DNA from: Lachnospiraceae bacterium
GTDB taxonomy: Bacteria > Bacillota > Clostridia > Lachnospirales > Lachnospiraceae
NCBI GenBank assembly: GCA_014804655.1
Contig: JAAUZK010000024.1
Location: 146,365 to 204,450, forward strand
Direction: 5' to 3'
DNA length: 58,086 nt
Shown here piece after piece: positions 15,944 through 24,922 of the stretch (position 1 is the stretch's first letter; each line of letters begins with the position of its first letter). A program made the position numbers and the translations under genes. The notes under the pieces are model-generated. The model had not been told where the DNA came from. It saw only the letters and a program-made list of their open reading frames with translations, and ran no database searches.

Positions 15944-17380
15944 GTGCAGAAAAGAGAAGAAAACCAGAATAGTAAAATGACTACATCCCTGCAGCAGACT
16001 ATGACGTATATGAACGAACACATGGCGCCGGATACCAGCTTTGACATTGTGTATCGTGTCATAGAGGTGGGCGGAAGGCAGGCTTGCATCTACTTTATAG
16101 ACGGATTCTGTAAAGATGAATTGATGATGAAGATTCTGCAGTATTTCATTGATCTGAAACCGGCGGACATGCCGGAGAATGTTCATGAGATGGCGAAGAA
16201 GGCAACACCGTATGTGGAAGTCGATTTAAAAGATGCGTGGAGCGATATTCTCTACAGTATTTTATCCGGTGTGTTTGCGCTCTTTATTGACGGCTATGAC
16301 AGATGTATTCTGATTGATTCCAGAACTTATCCGGCAAGAGGCGTGGAAGAACCTGATAAGGATAAAACACTGCGTGGATCTAAGGATGGTTTTGTGGAGA
16401 CAATAGTCTTTAATACGGCGTTGATCAGGCGGCGGATTCGGAGTACGGAGCTTCGTATGGAGATGTTAAATGCCGGTCAAAGCTCCCGCACGGATATTGT
16501 ACTGTGCTATATGGATAACAGGGTGGATCACGGATTTCTTGACAAGGTAAAGAGGAGGATCGAGGAGATACAGGTGGATGCCCTGACAATGAATCAGGAG
16601 AGTCTGGCGGAATGTCTCTATCAGCGTAAGTGGTTTAATCCCTTTCCGAAATTTAAGTTCACGGAACGGCCGGACGTGGCGGCAGCGCAGGTACTGGAGG
16701 GGGATATCGTGATTCTGGTGGATAATTCGCCCTCTGCCATGATCGTGCCCACATCCATTTTTGATATTGTGGAAGAAGCGGACGACTATTATTTCCCGCC
16801 GGTCACGGGAACATACCTGCGGTTGTCCAGATTCATCATCTCTATACTGACTTATATCATGACCCCCACATTCCTTCTTCTCATGATGAATCCGGAGTGG
16901 ATACCGGAATCTTTTCAGTTTATCATGCTGCAGGAGGATCCGAATATTCCGCTGATCGCTCAATTCCTCATATTGGAACTGGCGATAGACGGATTGAAGC
17001 TGGCGGCGGTCAATACGCCCAATATGCTCAGCACGCCTCTTAGCGTGATGGCGGCGTTGGTGCTCGGTGAGTTTTCCGTTAACAGTGGGTGGTTCAACTC
17101 GGAAGTTATGCTCTATATGGCCTTTGTGGCGATTGCAAATTATACCCAGCAGAATTATGAACTGGGGTATGCATTAAAATTTATGCGGATCATCAATTTG
17201 ATTCTGACAGCGATATTCGGATTCTATGGGTATATTGCGGCAGTTCTGATCTTCGTATTCTCGGTTGTTTGCAATAAGACACTTTCGGATAAAAGCTATA
17301 TTTATCCGCTGCTGCCGTTCAATCCCAGACAGCTTGCGAAGAGACTGTTACGTCTGCGGCTGCCGGAGGCAAAGAAGTAG
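15944..17380 (+). CDS. spoVAF: Stage V sporulation protein AF (GerA-family membrane protein)
   Basis: 478 residues from the GTG at 15944, which has GGAAGGAG nine bases upstream; an in-frame ATG at 15914 has no SD. A soluble N-terminal GerA-type domain (about 1-285) is followed by about five membrane segments. The block TPLSVMAALVLGEFSVNSGW and NSEVMLYMAFVAIANYTQ is characteristic of SpoVAF rather than GerAA. It resides in the inner spore membrane and assists dipicolinate and ion release in germination. In Bacillus it is part of the spoVA operon; here it stands alone behind dut with its own sigma-G promoter. Confidence 0.92.
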   Translation: MQKREENQNSKMTTSLQQTMTYMNEHMAPDTSFDIVYRVIEVGGRQACIYFIDGFCKDELMMKILQYFIDLKPADMPENVHEMAKKATPYVEVDLKDAWSDILYSILSGVFALFIDGYDRCILIDSRTYPARGVEEPDKDKTLRGSKDGFVETIVFNTALIRRRIRSTELRMEMLNAGQSSRTDIVLCYMDNRVDHGFLDKVKRRIEEIQVDALTMNQESLAECLYQRKWFNPFPKFKFTERPDVAAAQVLEGDIVILVDNSPSAMIVPTSIFDIVEEADDYYFPPVTGTYLRLSRFIISILTYIMTPTFLLLMMNPEWIPESFQFIMLQEDPNIPLIAQFLILELAIDGLKLAAVNTPNMLSTPLSVMAALVLGEFSVNSGWFNSEVMLYMAFVAIANYTQQNYELGYALKFMRIINLILTAIFGFYGYIAAVLIFVFSVVCNKTLSDKSYIYPLLPFNPRQLAKRLLRLRLPEAKK

Positions 17381-17683
17381 TAGGAAGAATTTTTTTGAGA
17401 TGGGATTTTAAGTCAATGACAACTTAATTTAATCCGTGAATTAGCTAAAAAAAATACTCTAATATTTTGTGCATAGTTGATAAAAAAGAAAAATTATTTT
17501 TATTCTACTTGTTATTTTTATAATGTAATAGTAGAATACAAACATACAGATGACGAAATTATTATTAGGCATCTTGAAGATGACAGACAAAAAATTAAGT
17601 TAAAGTTTTTTAATTTTGGAGCAAAATTAACTTTATGGTTTAAGGCAGACTATGTTGAAAAACAAGAGCGGGGAGGATATGAT
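17381..17683. other. AT-rich 303-base gap before the SGNH gene
   Basis: This stretch is far richer in A and T than its surroundings. The SGNH reading frame stays open through most of it (from about 17477), but the predicted peptide there has an AT-driven composition, no SD and no recognised motif. It is therefore treated as noncoding or as a decayed fragment. It contains TATAAT (17519-17524) between the arms of an inverted repeat. Confidence 0.5.
17502..17537. promoter_or_regulatory. Inverted repeat around a -10-like element
   Basis: ATTCTACT (17502-17509) and AGTAGAAT (17530-17537) are perfect inverted arms separated by 20 bases that include TATAAT (17519-17524). It could be an operator controlling the carbohydrate genes downstream. 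No good -35 was found, so the promoter call is weak. Confidence 0.35.
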
Positions 17684-18796
17684 ATGGGATATGAAATACA
17701 TGCTGAAAAGGGGTTGGTCAATCGAGGGAATCTTTATCGGCTAAAGGAGCTTATGAAGAGGGCGGAAAGCGGAGACAGGATGACGTTGGCATTCTTAGGC
17801 GGCTCGATCACGCAGGGAGCGGTATCTACACGACACACAAATTGTTATGCATATCTTGTATATGAATGGTTTGTGAGAAGGTTTCCGAAGACCGCATTCA
17901 CTTACATTAACGCTGGCGTTGGCGGGACGACTTCGCAATTCGGTGTGTCCAGAGTTGATGAGGATGTGCTGTTATACAAACCTGATTTTGTGATCATAGA
18001 GTTTTCGGTCAATGATGATAACAATGATTTCTATCAGGAGACATATGAGGGGCTCGTACGCAAGGTATACGGCAATGCTTATGAGCCCGCAGTTCTGCTG
18101 GTACATAATATTTTCTATGATACAGGTGTAAGTGCGGAAGAGAAACATCGGGTCATCGGCGCGCACTATGGGCTGCCGAGTGTCAGCATGAAGACTACCA
18201 TATATCCGGAAGTGGCTTCGGGTGTTATTCCTAATCGCGAAATCACGCCGGATGATCTGCATCCGAATGCCAACGGACATGAGCTGGTCGCGGAGGTGAT
18301 TACGGATTGCTTGGATCGGATCTATATGTGCAGATGGGAAGAGGAAGTGAAACCCATGGACATGCCGGAACCTGTGACAGCTAACGCGTATGCGCAGGCG
18401 AAACGGTATCAGAATCACAACAGCAGCCCCGTATGCAATGGCTTTACGGTGGATAATACATTAAAGAAATATGTGAGCGACACGTTCCGGTGTGGATGGA
18501 CCGCGTCAGAAAAAGGCGCTTCCATTATATTTGAAGTGGAGGGAACCGAGATTGCAGTGCAGTACCGCAAATCGGTGAATAAGCCCGCACCTGTTGCGAT
18601 CGCGATAGTTGATGGTGATGACGCGCACGCGTTCACTCTGGATGCTAATTTTGATGAGGATTGGGGTGACTGTCTGCATATTGATACGGTGGCGTACCAT
18701 ATCAAACCGGGTGTACATAAGGTGGAGATCAGACTGACGGAAACACATGAAAATGACGCAGTGCCGTTTTATCTGGTATCGGTGATCGTGGCTTAA
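17684..18796 (+). CDS. SGNH/GDSL-family hydrolase, probable carbohydrate esterase
   Basis: 370 residues from the ATG at 17684, preceded by GGGGAGG. The catalytic serine is in LGGSITQGA (Ser41), the glycine block in NAGVGGTTSQFG, the asparagine in EFSVNDDNND, and the Asp-His pair in DDLHPNANGHE (about D190 and H193). A C-terminal beta-rich domain of about 130 residues follows, perhaps for carbohydrate binding. There is no signal peptide, so it probably removes acetyl groups from imported oligosaccharides. A GH1 glucosidase follows after 64 bases. Substrate is not determinable. Confidence 0.85.
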   Translation: MGYEIHAEKGLVNRGNLYRLKELMKRAESGDRMTLAFLGGSITQGAVSTRHTNCYAYLVYEWFVRRFPKTAFTYINAGVGGTTSQFGVSRVDEDVLLYKPDFVIIEFSVNDDNNDFYQETYEGLVRKVYGNAYEPAVLLVHNIFYDTGVSAEEKHRVIGAHYGLPSVSMKTTIYPEVASGVIPNREITPDDLHPNANGHELVAEVITDCLDRIYMCRWEEEVKPMDMPEPVTANAYAQAKRYQNHNSSPVCNGFTVDNTLKKYVSDTFRCGWTASEKGASIIFEVEGTEIAVQYRKSVNKPAPVAIAIVDGDDAHAFTLDANFDEDWGDCLHIDTVAYHIKPGVHKVEIRLTETHENDAVPFYLVSVIVA

Positions 18797-18860
18797 CTTG
18801 ATCTGGGGCAATATATTTATAAATACGTAAAATCAGATTTAGGAGAGGAGAACTGTATAA

Positions 18861-21164
18861 ATGTTCAGAGATGATTTTGTGTGGGGCGTTGCCAGCAGCG
18901 CTTACCAGATAGAGGGAAGAGATCCGCAGGATGGGGCCGGTAAGATGATTTGGGATACGTTTACCGAGGAAGGACGTATCATGGACGGCAAGGATGCATA
19001 CGTTGCCTGTGATTATATGCACCGGTATCGGGAAGACTATCGGCTTATGCGCCTATTGGGCGTGAAGGCTTACCGTTTTTCTGTCAGTTGGAGCAGAATT
19101 ATGCCGGAAGGGACAGGCAGAGTTAACGAGAAGGCCGTCGCGTTATATAGAGATATGATTGCAGCCATGAGAGAAAACGGTATTACGCCGTATCTGACGA
19201 TGTATCACTGGGAACTTCCGCAGGCACTGCAGGATCGAGGCGGCTGGCTGAATGAAGAGATGGTCGGATGGTTCGGTGATTATGCGAGAGTGGTTGCAGA
19301 GAACTTTTCCGATGTTTGTGAATATTTTATCACATTGAATGAGCCGGAATGCTTTGTCGGACTTGGACACTTAAGCGGCATTCATGCTCCCGGAAAGAAG
19401 TTGAGTTACCGGGAAACTTTTCAGGTTGCGCACAATGCACTGCGGGCGCACGGACAGGCGGTTATTAATCTCAGGAAGTATGCGAAGCAGAAGATTAAGA
19501 TCGGTTATGCGCCAACCTGCGGCATGGCATATCCGGCGAGCAATAAGCCGGAAGATATCGAGGCGGCCAGGAAAGTGCTGTTTTCGTTCTATAATCCGAT
19601 GGATAACTGGACTTGGAATGTGGCGTGGTTTAATGATCCCGTGTTCTTGGGAAAATACCCGCAGCACGGTTTGGAACAGTTTGGAGAATACCTTCCCGAG
19701 ATTACCGAGGAGGATATGGCACTGATCGCGCAGCCTCTTGATTTTATGGGACAGAATATATACAACGGTTATATGGTGCGCGCAGGTGCAGACGGTGAGC
19801 CGGAATTTGTAGACAGACCCGCGGGCTGCTCTAAGACAGCGGCAGGATGGCCTGTGACACCGGAATGTCTGTACTGGGGCGTGAAATTCCTGTATGAAAG
19901 GTATCGTATGCCCTTGTATATTACGGAGAACGGCATGTCCTGTCATGATATCGTGTCTCTTGACGGACAGGTGCATGATCCTAACAGAATCACTTTCTTA
20001 GATCAATATCTGTCAGCGCTGCAGCGTGCAAGCGACGATGGGGCAGATGTAAGGGGATATTTCCTGTGGACGTTTTTAGATAATTTTGAGTGGGATAAGG
20101 GCTATACGGAACGGTTCGGGCTCGTATATGTAGATTTTGTGACGCAGAAGCGCATCGTGAAAGATTCCGCTTACTGGTATCAGAAAGTTATGGAGGAAAA
20201 TGGTAAAATGTTATCGATCAATCAACCTGCAAAACCGATTCTCTTTTTAAATCCTGTTTTCAAACAGATGATCTGGGGCGGAAACCGTCTTGGAAAAGAC
20301 TGGCCCTATGAGATTCCCGGCAGTGATACCGGGGAATGTTGGGCTGTCAGTGCTCATCCGAACGGAGACTGCACGATCAGAGAAGGCATCTATGAAGGAC
20401 AGACGCTTTCTACACTTTGGGAGAAACAGCCGGAACTGTTCGGGAACACCGGATTGGATCGTTTCCCGTTACTTGTTAAAATCATAGATGCGAAAGAAGA
20501 CCTGAGCATTCAGGTGCATCCCGATGATGTTTATGCCCAGGTACATGAGAATGGTTCTCTTGGTAAGACCGAGTGCTGGTATGTGCTGGATTGTGATGAA
20601 GATTCCAGTCTTGTAATCGGACACAATGCAGGCAGTAAGGAAGAGCTCACCGATATGATACATAATGGCAAGTGGGATGAGCTGATCAGAGATATTCCTG
20701 TAAAAAAGGGTGACTTTATACAGATCGATCCGGGAACCGTGCATGCGATCAAAGGCGGATTGATGATTCTGGAGACACAGCAGAACAGTGATATTACTTA
20801 CCGTGTGTATGATTACGGACGACTGATGGGTGGTAAGCCGAGAGAGCTGCATATCGACAAGAGCATCGATGTGATTACCGTACCGGCTAAGTCTGTGGCG
20901 GAAAGTATCATAAAGGTGGACGATCTGCCGGTTAATCAGATGAATCTATTGATTTCCTGTGATTATTATAAGGTGTGGAAACTGGATGTAACAAAACCTG
21001 TCACGATTGATCAGGAATATCCGTTCCTGATTATGAGCGTGATTGAGGGTGACGGGCTGATTAACGGACAGATGATACGCAAAGGAGATCACTTTATTCT
21101 TCCAAACGAATACGGAGAGGTAAAATTACAGGGCAACATGCAGTTGATTGCGTCAACAATGTAG
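18861..21164 (+). CDS. Fusion of GH1 beta-glucosidase and type I mannose-6-phosphate isomerase
   Basis: 767 residues in one uninterrupted frame. Residues 1 to about 448 form a complete GH1 barrel with acid/base Glu161 (TLNEP) and nucleophile Glu356 (YITENG); DNFEWDKGYTERFGL points to a non-phosphorylated beta-glucoside rather than a 6-phospho substrate. Residues from about 450 form a complete type I phosphomannose isomerase with predicted zinc ligands Gln551, His553, Glu571 and His628 and catalytic Arg648. An internal GGAGG lies 11 bases before Met450, so free isomerase might also be made. Both halves retain their key residues. The fusion suggests breakdown of a mannose- and glucose-containing glycan. 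Start SD: AGGAGAGGAG. Confidence 0.9.
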   Translation: MFRDDFVWGVASSAYQIEGRDPQDGAGKMIWDTFTEEGRIMDGKDAYVACDYMHRYREDYRLMRLLGVKAYRFSVSWSRIMPEGTGRVNEKAVALYRDMIAAMRENGITPYLTMYHWELPQALQDRGGWLNEEMVGWFGDYARVVAENFSDVCEYFITLNEPECFVGLGHLSGIHAPGKKLSYRETFQVAHNALRAHGQAVINLRKYAKQKIKIGYAPTCGMAYPASNKPEDIEAARKVLFSFYNPMDNWTWNVAWFNDPVFLGKYPQHGLEQFGEYLPEITEEDMALIAQPLDFMGQNIYNGYMVRAGADGEPEFVDRPAGCSKTAAGWPVTPECLYWGVKFLYERYRMPLYITENGMSCHDIVSLDGQVHDPNRITFLDQYLSALQRASDDGADVRGYFLWTFLDNFEWDKGYTERFGLVYVDFVTQKRIVKDSAYWYQKVMEENGKMLSINQPAKPILFLNPVFKQMIWGGNRLGKDWPYEIPGSDTGECWAVSAHPNGDCTIREGIYEGQTLSTLWEKQPELFGNTGLDRFPLLVKIIDAKEDLSIQVHPDDVYAQVHENGSLGKTECWYVLDCDEDSSLVIGHNAGSKEELTDMIHNGKWDELIRDIPVKKGDFIQIDPGTVHAIKGGLMILETQQNSDITYRVYDYGRLMGGKPRELHIDKSIDVITVPAKSVAESIIKVDDLPVNQMNLLISCDYYKVWKLDVTKPVTIDQEYPFLIMSVIEGDGLINGQMIRKGDHFILPNEYGEVKLQGNMQLIASTM

Positions 21165-21205
21165 TTTGTGAATTCGTGGAGAAGTGCGCTGTTTATGTAT
21201 ATCGG

Positions 21206-21234
21206 TTGACTTTTGTTTGCGAGATTGATATGAT
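21206..21234 (+). promoter_or_regulatory. SigA promoter of the first EAL gene
   Basis: TTGACT (21206-21211) and TATGAT (21229-21234) with a 17-base spacer, about 45 bases before the start codon. Confidence 0.65.
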
Positions 21235-21278
21235 AAATAATATATAAAATTGTTGTACATACGCAGGGGATGAGCGCT

Positions 21279-23210
21279 ATGGAGAAAAGTATCAGTCTTG
21301 ACATCGCTGCACTTATTTTGTTGATTATACTGTTATTTTCATGTATTTTACGCAAAATGACGAGTGATTTATCCAATCGCATATTTCTTATTATTATATT
21401 GTGTGCAATCGCAGCGACGGTGTTCGATATTATAGCGGTAGCGCTTGATAATGCGCACAGTGATCAGGTATCCCTGCTGTATGCGGCAAATGCGGGGTAT
21501 CTGTACATGCATTTCCTGAGTGCGCCGATGCACCTGATCTTTGTAATCAGTCTGACCGATACTTGGCATAAACTGCGCAAAAATCACATTATGCAGTTTA
21601 TGCTTATTCTGCCGCTTTTTGTTATGCTGGTCGCCTTCGTCGCGAACGCCGGCAACCAGCTTGTCTTTTCAGTGGAGAACGGTTATACAAGAGGTCCGTT
21701 GTTTGGCATGATGTATGTGGCGACTGTTCTGTATATCATTTTTGATATTTTTTATATTATCCGCTATCGAAAATTATTTAATTTCAGTAAAATTTTGACG
21801 ATCAGCGCAGTCATTCCCATCGGAATGGCAGCTATGCTGATACAACTGTTTATACCGACTGCGCTGGTGGAGATGTTTGCCGGTGCGGTCAGCTTGTTGA
21901 TTATCAGCATCGGTATCCAGAGACCGGAAGATTATATCGATTCTTTTACTTTACTTATGAAATACAGTGCGTATGCGAATGACATGAAGCGCACTTTTTA
22001 TAATGAAAAGCATGTGAATATTATCATGCTTAATATCGGTAATTTCCGAACGATTCAATCGATGATGGGGTTTGATTCTGCTGCGCAGGTGCTTATGGAT
22101 GTGGCGGATAAGATTCGGGAAGTCAATAGAAAGCAACATGGATATGCGGATCTGTATTATCTTGATAACGGCAGATTCAGGATGGTTTTCTATGGCAAAA
22201 ATATCGATAACGCGGAATCTGTGGCCAATGTATTGAATCAGGAATTGAAAGAGAAGAGAAGTTTTTACGGATTGGATATTAATCTGATGCCATTCATTGT
22301 TCTGGCGAGTTGTCCGGAGGAGATTACGGACTTTAAGATGCTCATGACGTTCGGTGCCGATTTCCATGAGAAGAATCATTACACGGGACAGGTTATGAAG
22401 GCAGGAGAGCTATATGATAGGAATCAGCTCTCCATTCAGAATAATATTGACATGATTATAGACCGGGCGCTTGAAGAAGGAAGTTTTCAGGTATATTATC
22501 AGCCGATTTACTCTATTCCTCACGGCAAATTTGTCTCTGCCGAGGCTTTGATCCGCCTGTTTGATTCGCAGTATGGTTTTATTTCTCCGGAGACGCTGAT
22601 TACTGCAGCAGAGAGAAATGGTGCTATTCACAGAATCGGAGAGTTTGTCTTCGAGCAGGTATGTCAGTTTATCGCAAGCGATGAATTCAGACGGCTGGGA
22701 CTGGACTATATTGAGGTAAACTTGTCGGTGGCACAGTGTATGAACAGTGATCTTCCGGAGACATTACTTGAAATTATGAAAAAATATAATGTTTCTTCGG
22801 ATAGGATCAATCTGGAGATCACGGAGACGGCTGCGGCTTATGCGCAGAGTGTCCTGACAGAAAATCTGGAGAGGCTCACGGAAGCCGGAATCAGCTTCTC
22901 TCTGGATGATTACGGAACAGGGTATTCTAATATGAAGCGCGTGATTCAGATGCCTCTTAAGATCATTAAGCTGGATAAATCTTTTGTGGATGAAAACAAT
23001 AATCCGAAGATGTGGATCTTCTTGGAAAATACAGTCAGGATGATTAAGGATATGAATATGGAAATCGTTGTAGAAGGTGTTGAGACGCAGGAGATGCTTG
23101 ATGCATTTTCGAGACTACAGTGCGATTTTATCCAGGGTTATTTCTTCTCAAAACCGATTCCAAGAAAAGATTTTGTAGCGTTTATTGCGCAGGCAAACAG
23201 CGCTTCCTGA
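21279..23210 (+). CDS. Membrane c-di-GMP phosphodiesterase (EAL) with degenerate GGDEF
   Basis: 643 residues from the ATG at 21279, chosen because AGGGG is nine bases away; an ATG at 21270 abuts the SD. About seven hydrophobic segments fill residues 1-215. A degenerate GGDEF-like domain follows (YLDNGRFRMVF in place of GGDEF), so cyclase activity is not expected. The C-terminal EAL domain has the catalytic set: SAEALIRL, EVNLS, EITET, LDDYGTGYSN, KLDKSF, VEGVE and QGYFFSKP. It should hydrolyse c-di-GMP at the membrane in response to an unknown signal. It lies between GH1-ManA and a carboxylesterase. Confidence 0.9.
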   Translation: MEKSISLDIAALILLIILLFSCILRKMTSDLSNRIFLIIILCAIAATVFDIIAVALDNAHSDQVSLLYAANAGYLYMHFLSAPMHLIFVISLTDTWHKLRKNHIMQFMLILPLFVMLVAFVANAGNQLVFSVENGYTRGPLFGMMYVATVLYIIFDIFYIIRYRKLFNFSKILTISAVIPIGMAAMLIQLFIPTALVEMFAGAVSLLIISIGIQRPEDYIDSFTLLMKYSAYANDMKRTFYNEKHVNIIMLNIGNFRTIQSMMGFDSAAQVLMDVADKIREVNRKQHGYADLYYLDNGRFRMVFYGKNIDNAESVANVLNQELKEKRSFYGLDINLMPFIVLASCPEEITDFKMLMTFGADFHEKNHYTGQVMKAGELYDRNQLSIQNNIDMIIDRALEEGSFQVYYQPIYSIPHGKFVSAEALIRLFDSQYGFISPETLITAAERNGAIHRIGEFVFEQVCQFIASDEFRRLGLDYIEVNLSVAQCMNSDLPETLLEIMKKYNVSSDRINLEITETAAAYAQSVLTENLERLTEAGISFSLDDYGTGYSNMKRVIQMPLKIIKLDKSFVDENNNPKMWIFLENTVRMIKDMNMEIVVEGVETQEMLDAFSRLQCDFIQGYFFSKPIPRKDFVAFIAQANSAS

Positions 23211-23234
23211 AGCATAATAGCATGTAGAAAAATA

Positions 23235-23273
23235 AACAGCCCCAAAGTGGCAAACTGCTTTGGAGCTGTTTTT
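23235..23273 (+). terminator. Intrinsic terminator
   Basis: AACAGC-C-CCAAAG (23235-23247) pairs with CTTTGG-A-GCTGTT (23258-23270), followed by TTT. It ends the first EAL transcript. Confidence 0.8.
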
Positions 23274-23345
23274 CAAATAGTTGTTGACTGATATAAATAT
23301 TGTATGTTAATCGAAAATAGATGAGAGAAAGGCGAAGGTAACAGT

Positions 23346-24908
23346 ATGGAGAAAAGATTTGTTTATGACGAGGACGTCGCGCTTGTAGAAACAGGGTGCG
23401 GAAAGGTTCGGGGCTATTTTTATGATGATATGTACATTTTTAAAGGAATCCCATATGCGAAGGCACAACGCTTTCACGCGCCGGAGCCGATAGACCCTTG
23501 GGAAGGTATATTTGAGGCTACAAGTTACGGTTATGTGTGCCCGCTGCTAAATCTGCCGAAGCCGAATGGTGAATTATTGGTGCCTCACCGTTATTGGGTG
23601 ATGAATGAGGATTGCCAGAATCTGAACATCTGGACGCCGGGCTTGGACGGTGAGAAGCGCCCTGTTATGGTGTGGCTCCATGGAGGCGGATTTACCGATG
23701 GTTCTTCGATTGAGCAGATTGCCTATGAGGGCGGGAATATGTGCAAGCTGGGACAGGTTGTGGTAGTGTCTGTGAACCACAGACTGAATGTGCTGGGGTA
23801 TTGCGATCTTTCTTCTTTCGGGAAAGAATATGCAAATTCCGGAAATGCGGGGACGGATGATCTTATAGCTGCTTTAAAATGGGTGCATGATAATATTGAG
23901 AGATTCGGCGGTGATTCGGAGAACGTGATCGTTTTCGGACAGTCCGGCGGTGGCGTGAAGGTAACGACTCTGTTGCAGACCCCTGCGGCGGACGGACTCT
24001 ATGCCAAGGGGATCAACATGAGCGGCGTAATCGATGATGGCTTACTTATGGACGGGAAGGGCAGCGGAGAGAAATTAGGACGAGCTCTTATGGAGGAGCT
24101 TAAGGTTGATAATGTGAAGGCTCTTGAGACGGTTCCTTATGATTTGTTGGCTGCGGCTTATAATAGAGTAATGCCCGACTTGAAGAATGCAGGAGAGTAC
24201 GTTGGCGGTTCGCCGTATGTGAATGCTTATTATAAGGGGGAACCGGTTAAGAACGGTTTTCGTAAAGAAACAGAGCATGTGCCGTTAATAGTGGGCAGCG
24301 TATTCGGAGAGTTCGGCTCTTTTGCACCTACTCCATATAAACGTTCCGGGCTGACGAAAGAGGAGGGCGTAAAGATTGTGGAGCAGGAGGTGGGAAAAGA
24401 AGAATCGAAAGAGCTGATCCGACTGTTTCAAAAGACTTATCCGGAACGTAACCCGGCGGACATCTTGACAATGGACTTTATGTTTAGGAGACCTGAGATA
24501 GACTATATCAGAGAGAGAAGCAAGTGCAGCGGAAGAGTATGGTCAAATTTATTTAATCTTGATATGAATTTTGACGGCGGACGCACGCCATGGCACTGTG
24601 CGGATATTCCTTATTTCTTCCACAATACGCAGTATGCGCCATACACACAGGAAGAAGGTGTTACGGAGCGTGTGGAGAAGCTAATATTTGATTCTGTTAT
24701 GGCTTTTGCTAAGACAGGAAATCCCGAGAATCCGGAGGTGCCCAAGTGGGCTGCCTGTACGCCTGATAAGGAATCCACGCTGGTGATCGGCAAAGAAACA
24801 ACAGTACGGGAGAATTTTGATCATGAACTGATTCCGGTTCTTGAAAAGTGCATGGGACCTGTATATGCCAGAAATATGGAAAAACAGATGAAGAACGTAC
24901 AGCATTAA
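23346..24908 (+). CDS. Type-B carboxylesterase family protein
   Basis: 520 residues of the alpha/beta-hydrolase type-B esterase family. Key features are FKGIPYAKAQRFHAPEP, the oxyanion segment WLHGGGFTDGSS, the nucleophile elbow FGQSGGGVK and the catalytic histidine region WHCADIPYFFHN. The common GESAGG elbow reads GQSGGG here. There is no signal peptide, so it acts inside the cell, probably on acyl or feruloyl esters released from plant material, given glycosidase neighbours; that substrate is inference. GAAGG lies seven bases before the ATG. A second EAL gene follows closely. Confidence 0.86.
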   Translation: MEKRFVYDEDVALVETGCGKVRGYFYDDMYIFKGIPYAKAQRFHAPEPIDPWEGIFEATSYGYVCPLLNLPKPNGELLVPHRYWVMNEDCQNLNIWTPGLDGEKRPVMVWLHGGGFTDGSSIEQIAYEGGNMCKLGQVVVVSVNHRLNVLGYCDLSSFGKEYANSGNAGTDDLIAALKWVHDNIERFGGDSENVIVFGQSGGGVKVTTLLQTPAADGLYAKGINMSGVIDDGLLMDGKGSGEKLGRALMEELKVDNVKALETVPYDLLAAAYNRVMPDLKNAGEYVGGSPYVNAYYKGEPVKNGFRKETEHVPLIVGSVFGEFGSFAPTPYKRSGLTKEEGVKIVEQEVGKEESKELIRLFQKTYPERNPADILTMDFMFRRPEIDYIRERSKCSGRVWSNLFNLDMNFDGGRTPWHCADIPYFFHNTQYAPYTQEEGVTERVEKLIFDSVMAFAKTGNPENPEVPKWAACTPDKESTLVIGKETTVRENFDHELIPVLEKCMGPVYARNMEKQMKNVQH

Positions 24909-24922
24909 TTGATAAGAAAGGC

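Noticed and set aside
17477..17683. 69-codon N-terminal extension of the SGNH hydrolase
   Set aside because: No SD and AT-driven composition; the ATG at 17684 has a strong SD and begins the recognisable protein.
20192..20211. Separate manA gene starting at Met450
   Set aside because: No stop codon separates it from the GH1 domain, so it is annotated as a fusion; the internal SD-like GGAGG is only noted as a possible second start.
24848..24922. Upstream in-frame start of the second EAL protein overlapping the esterase gene
   Set aside because: The extra residues are the out-of-frame reading of the esterase end, and no SD precedes that ATG.
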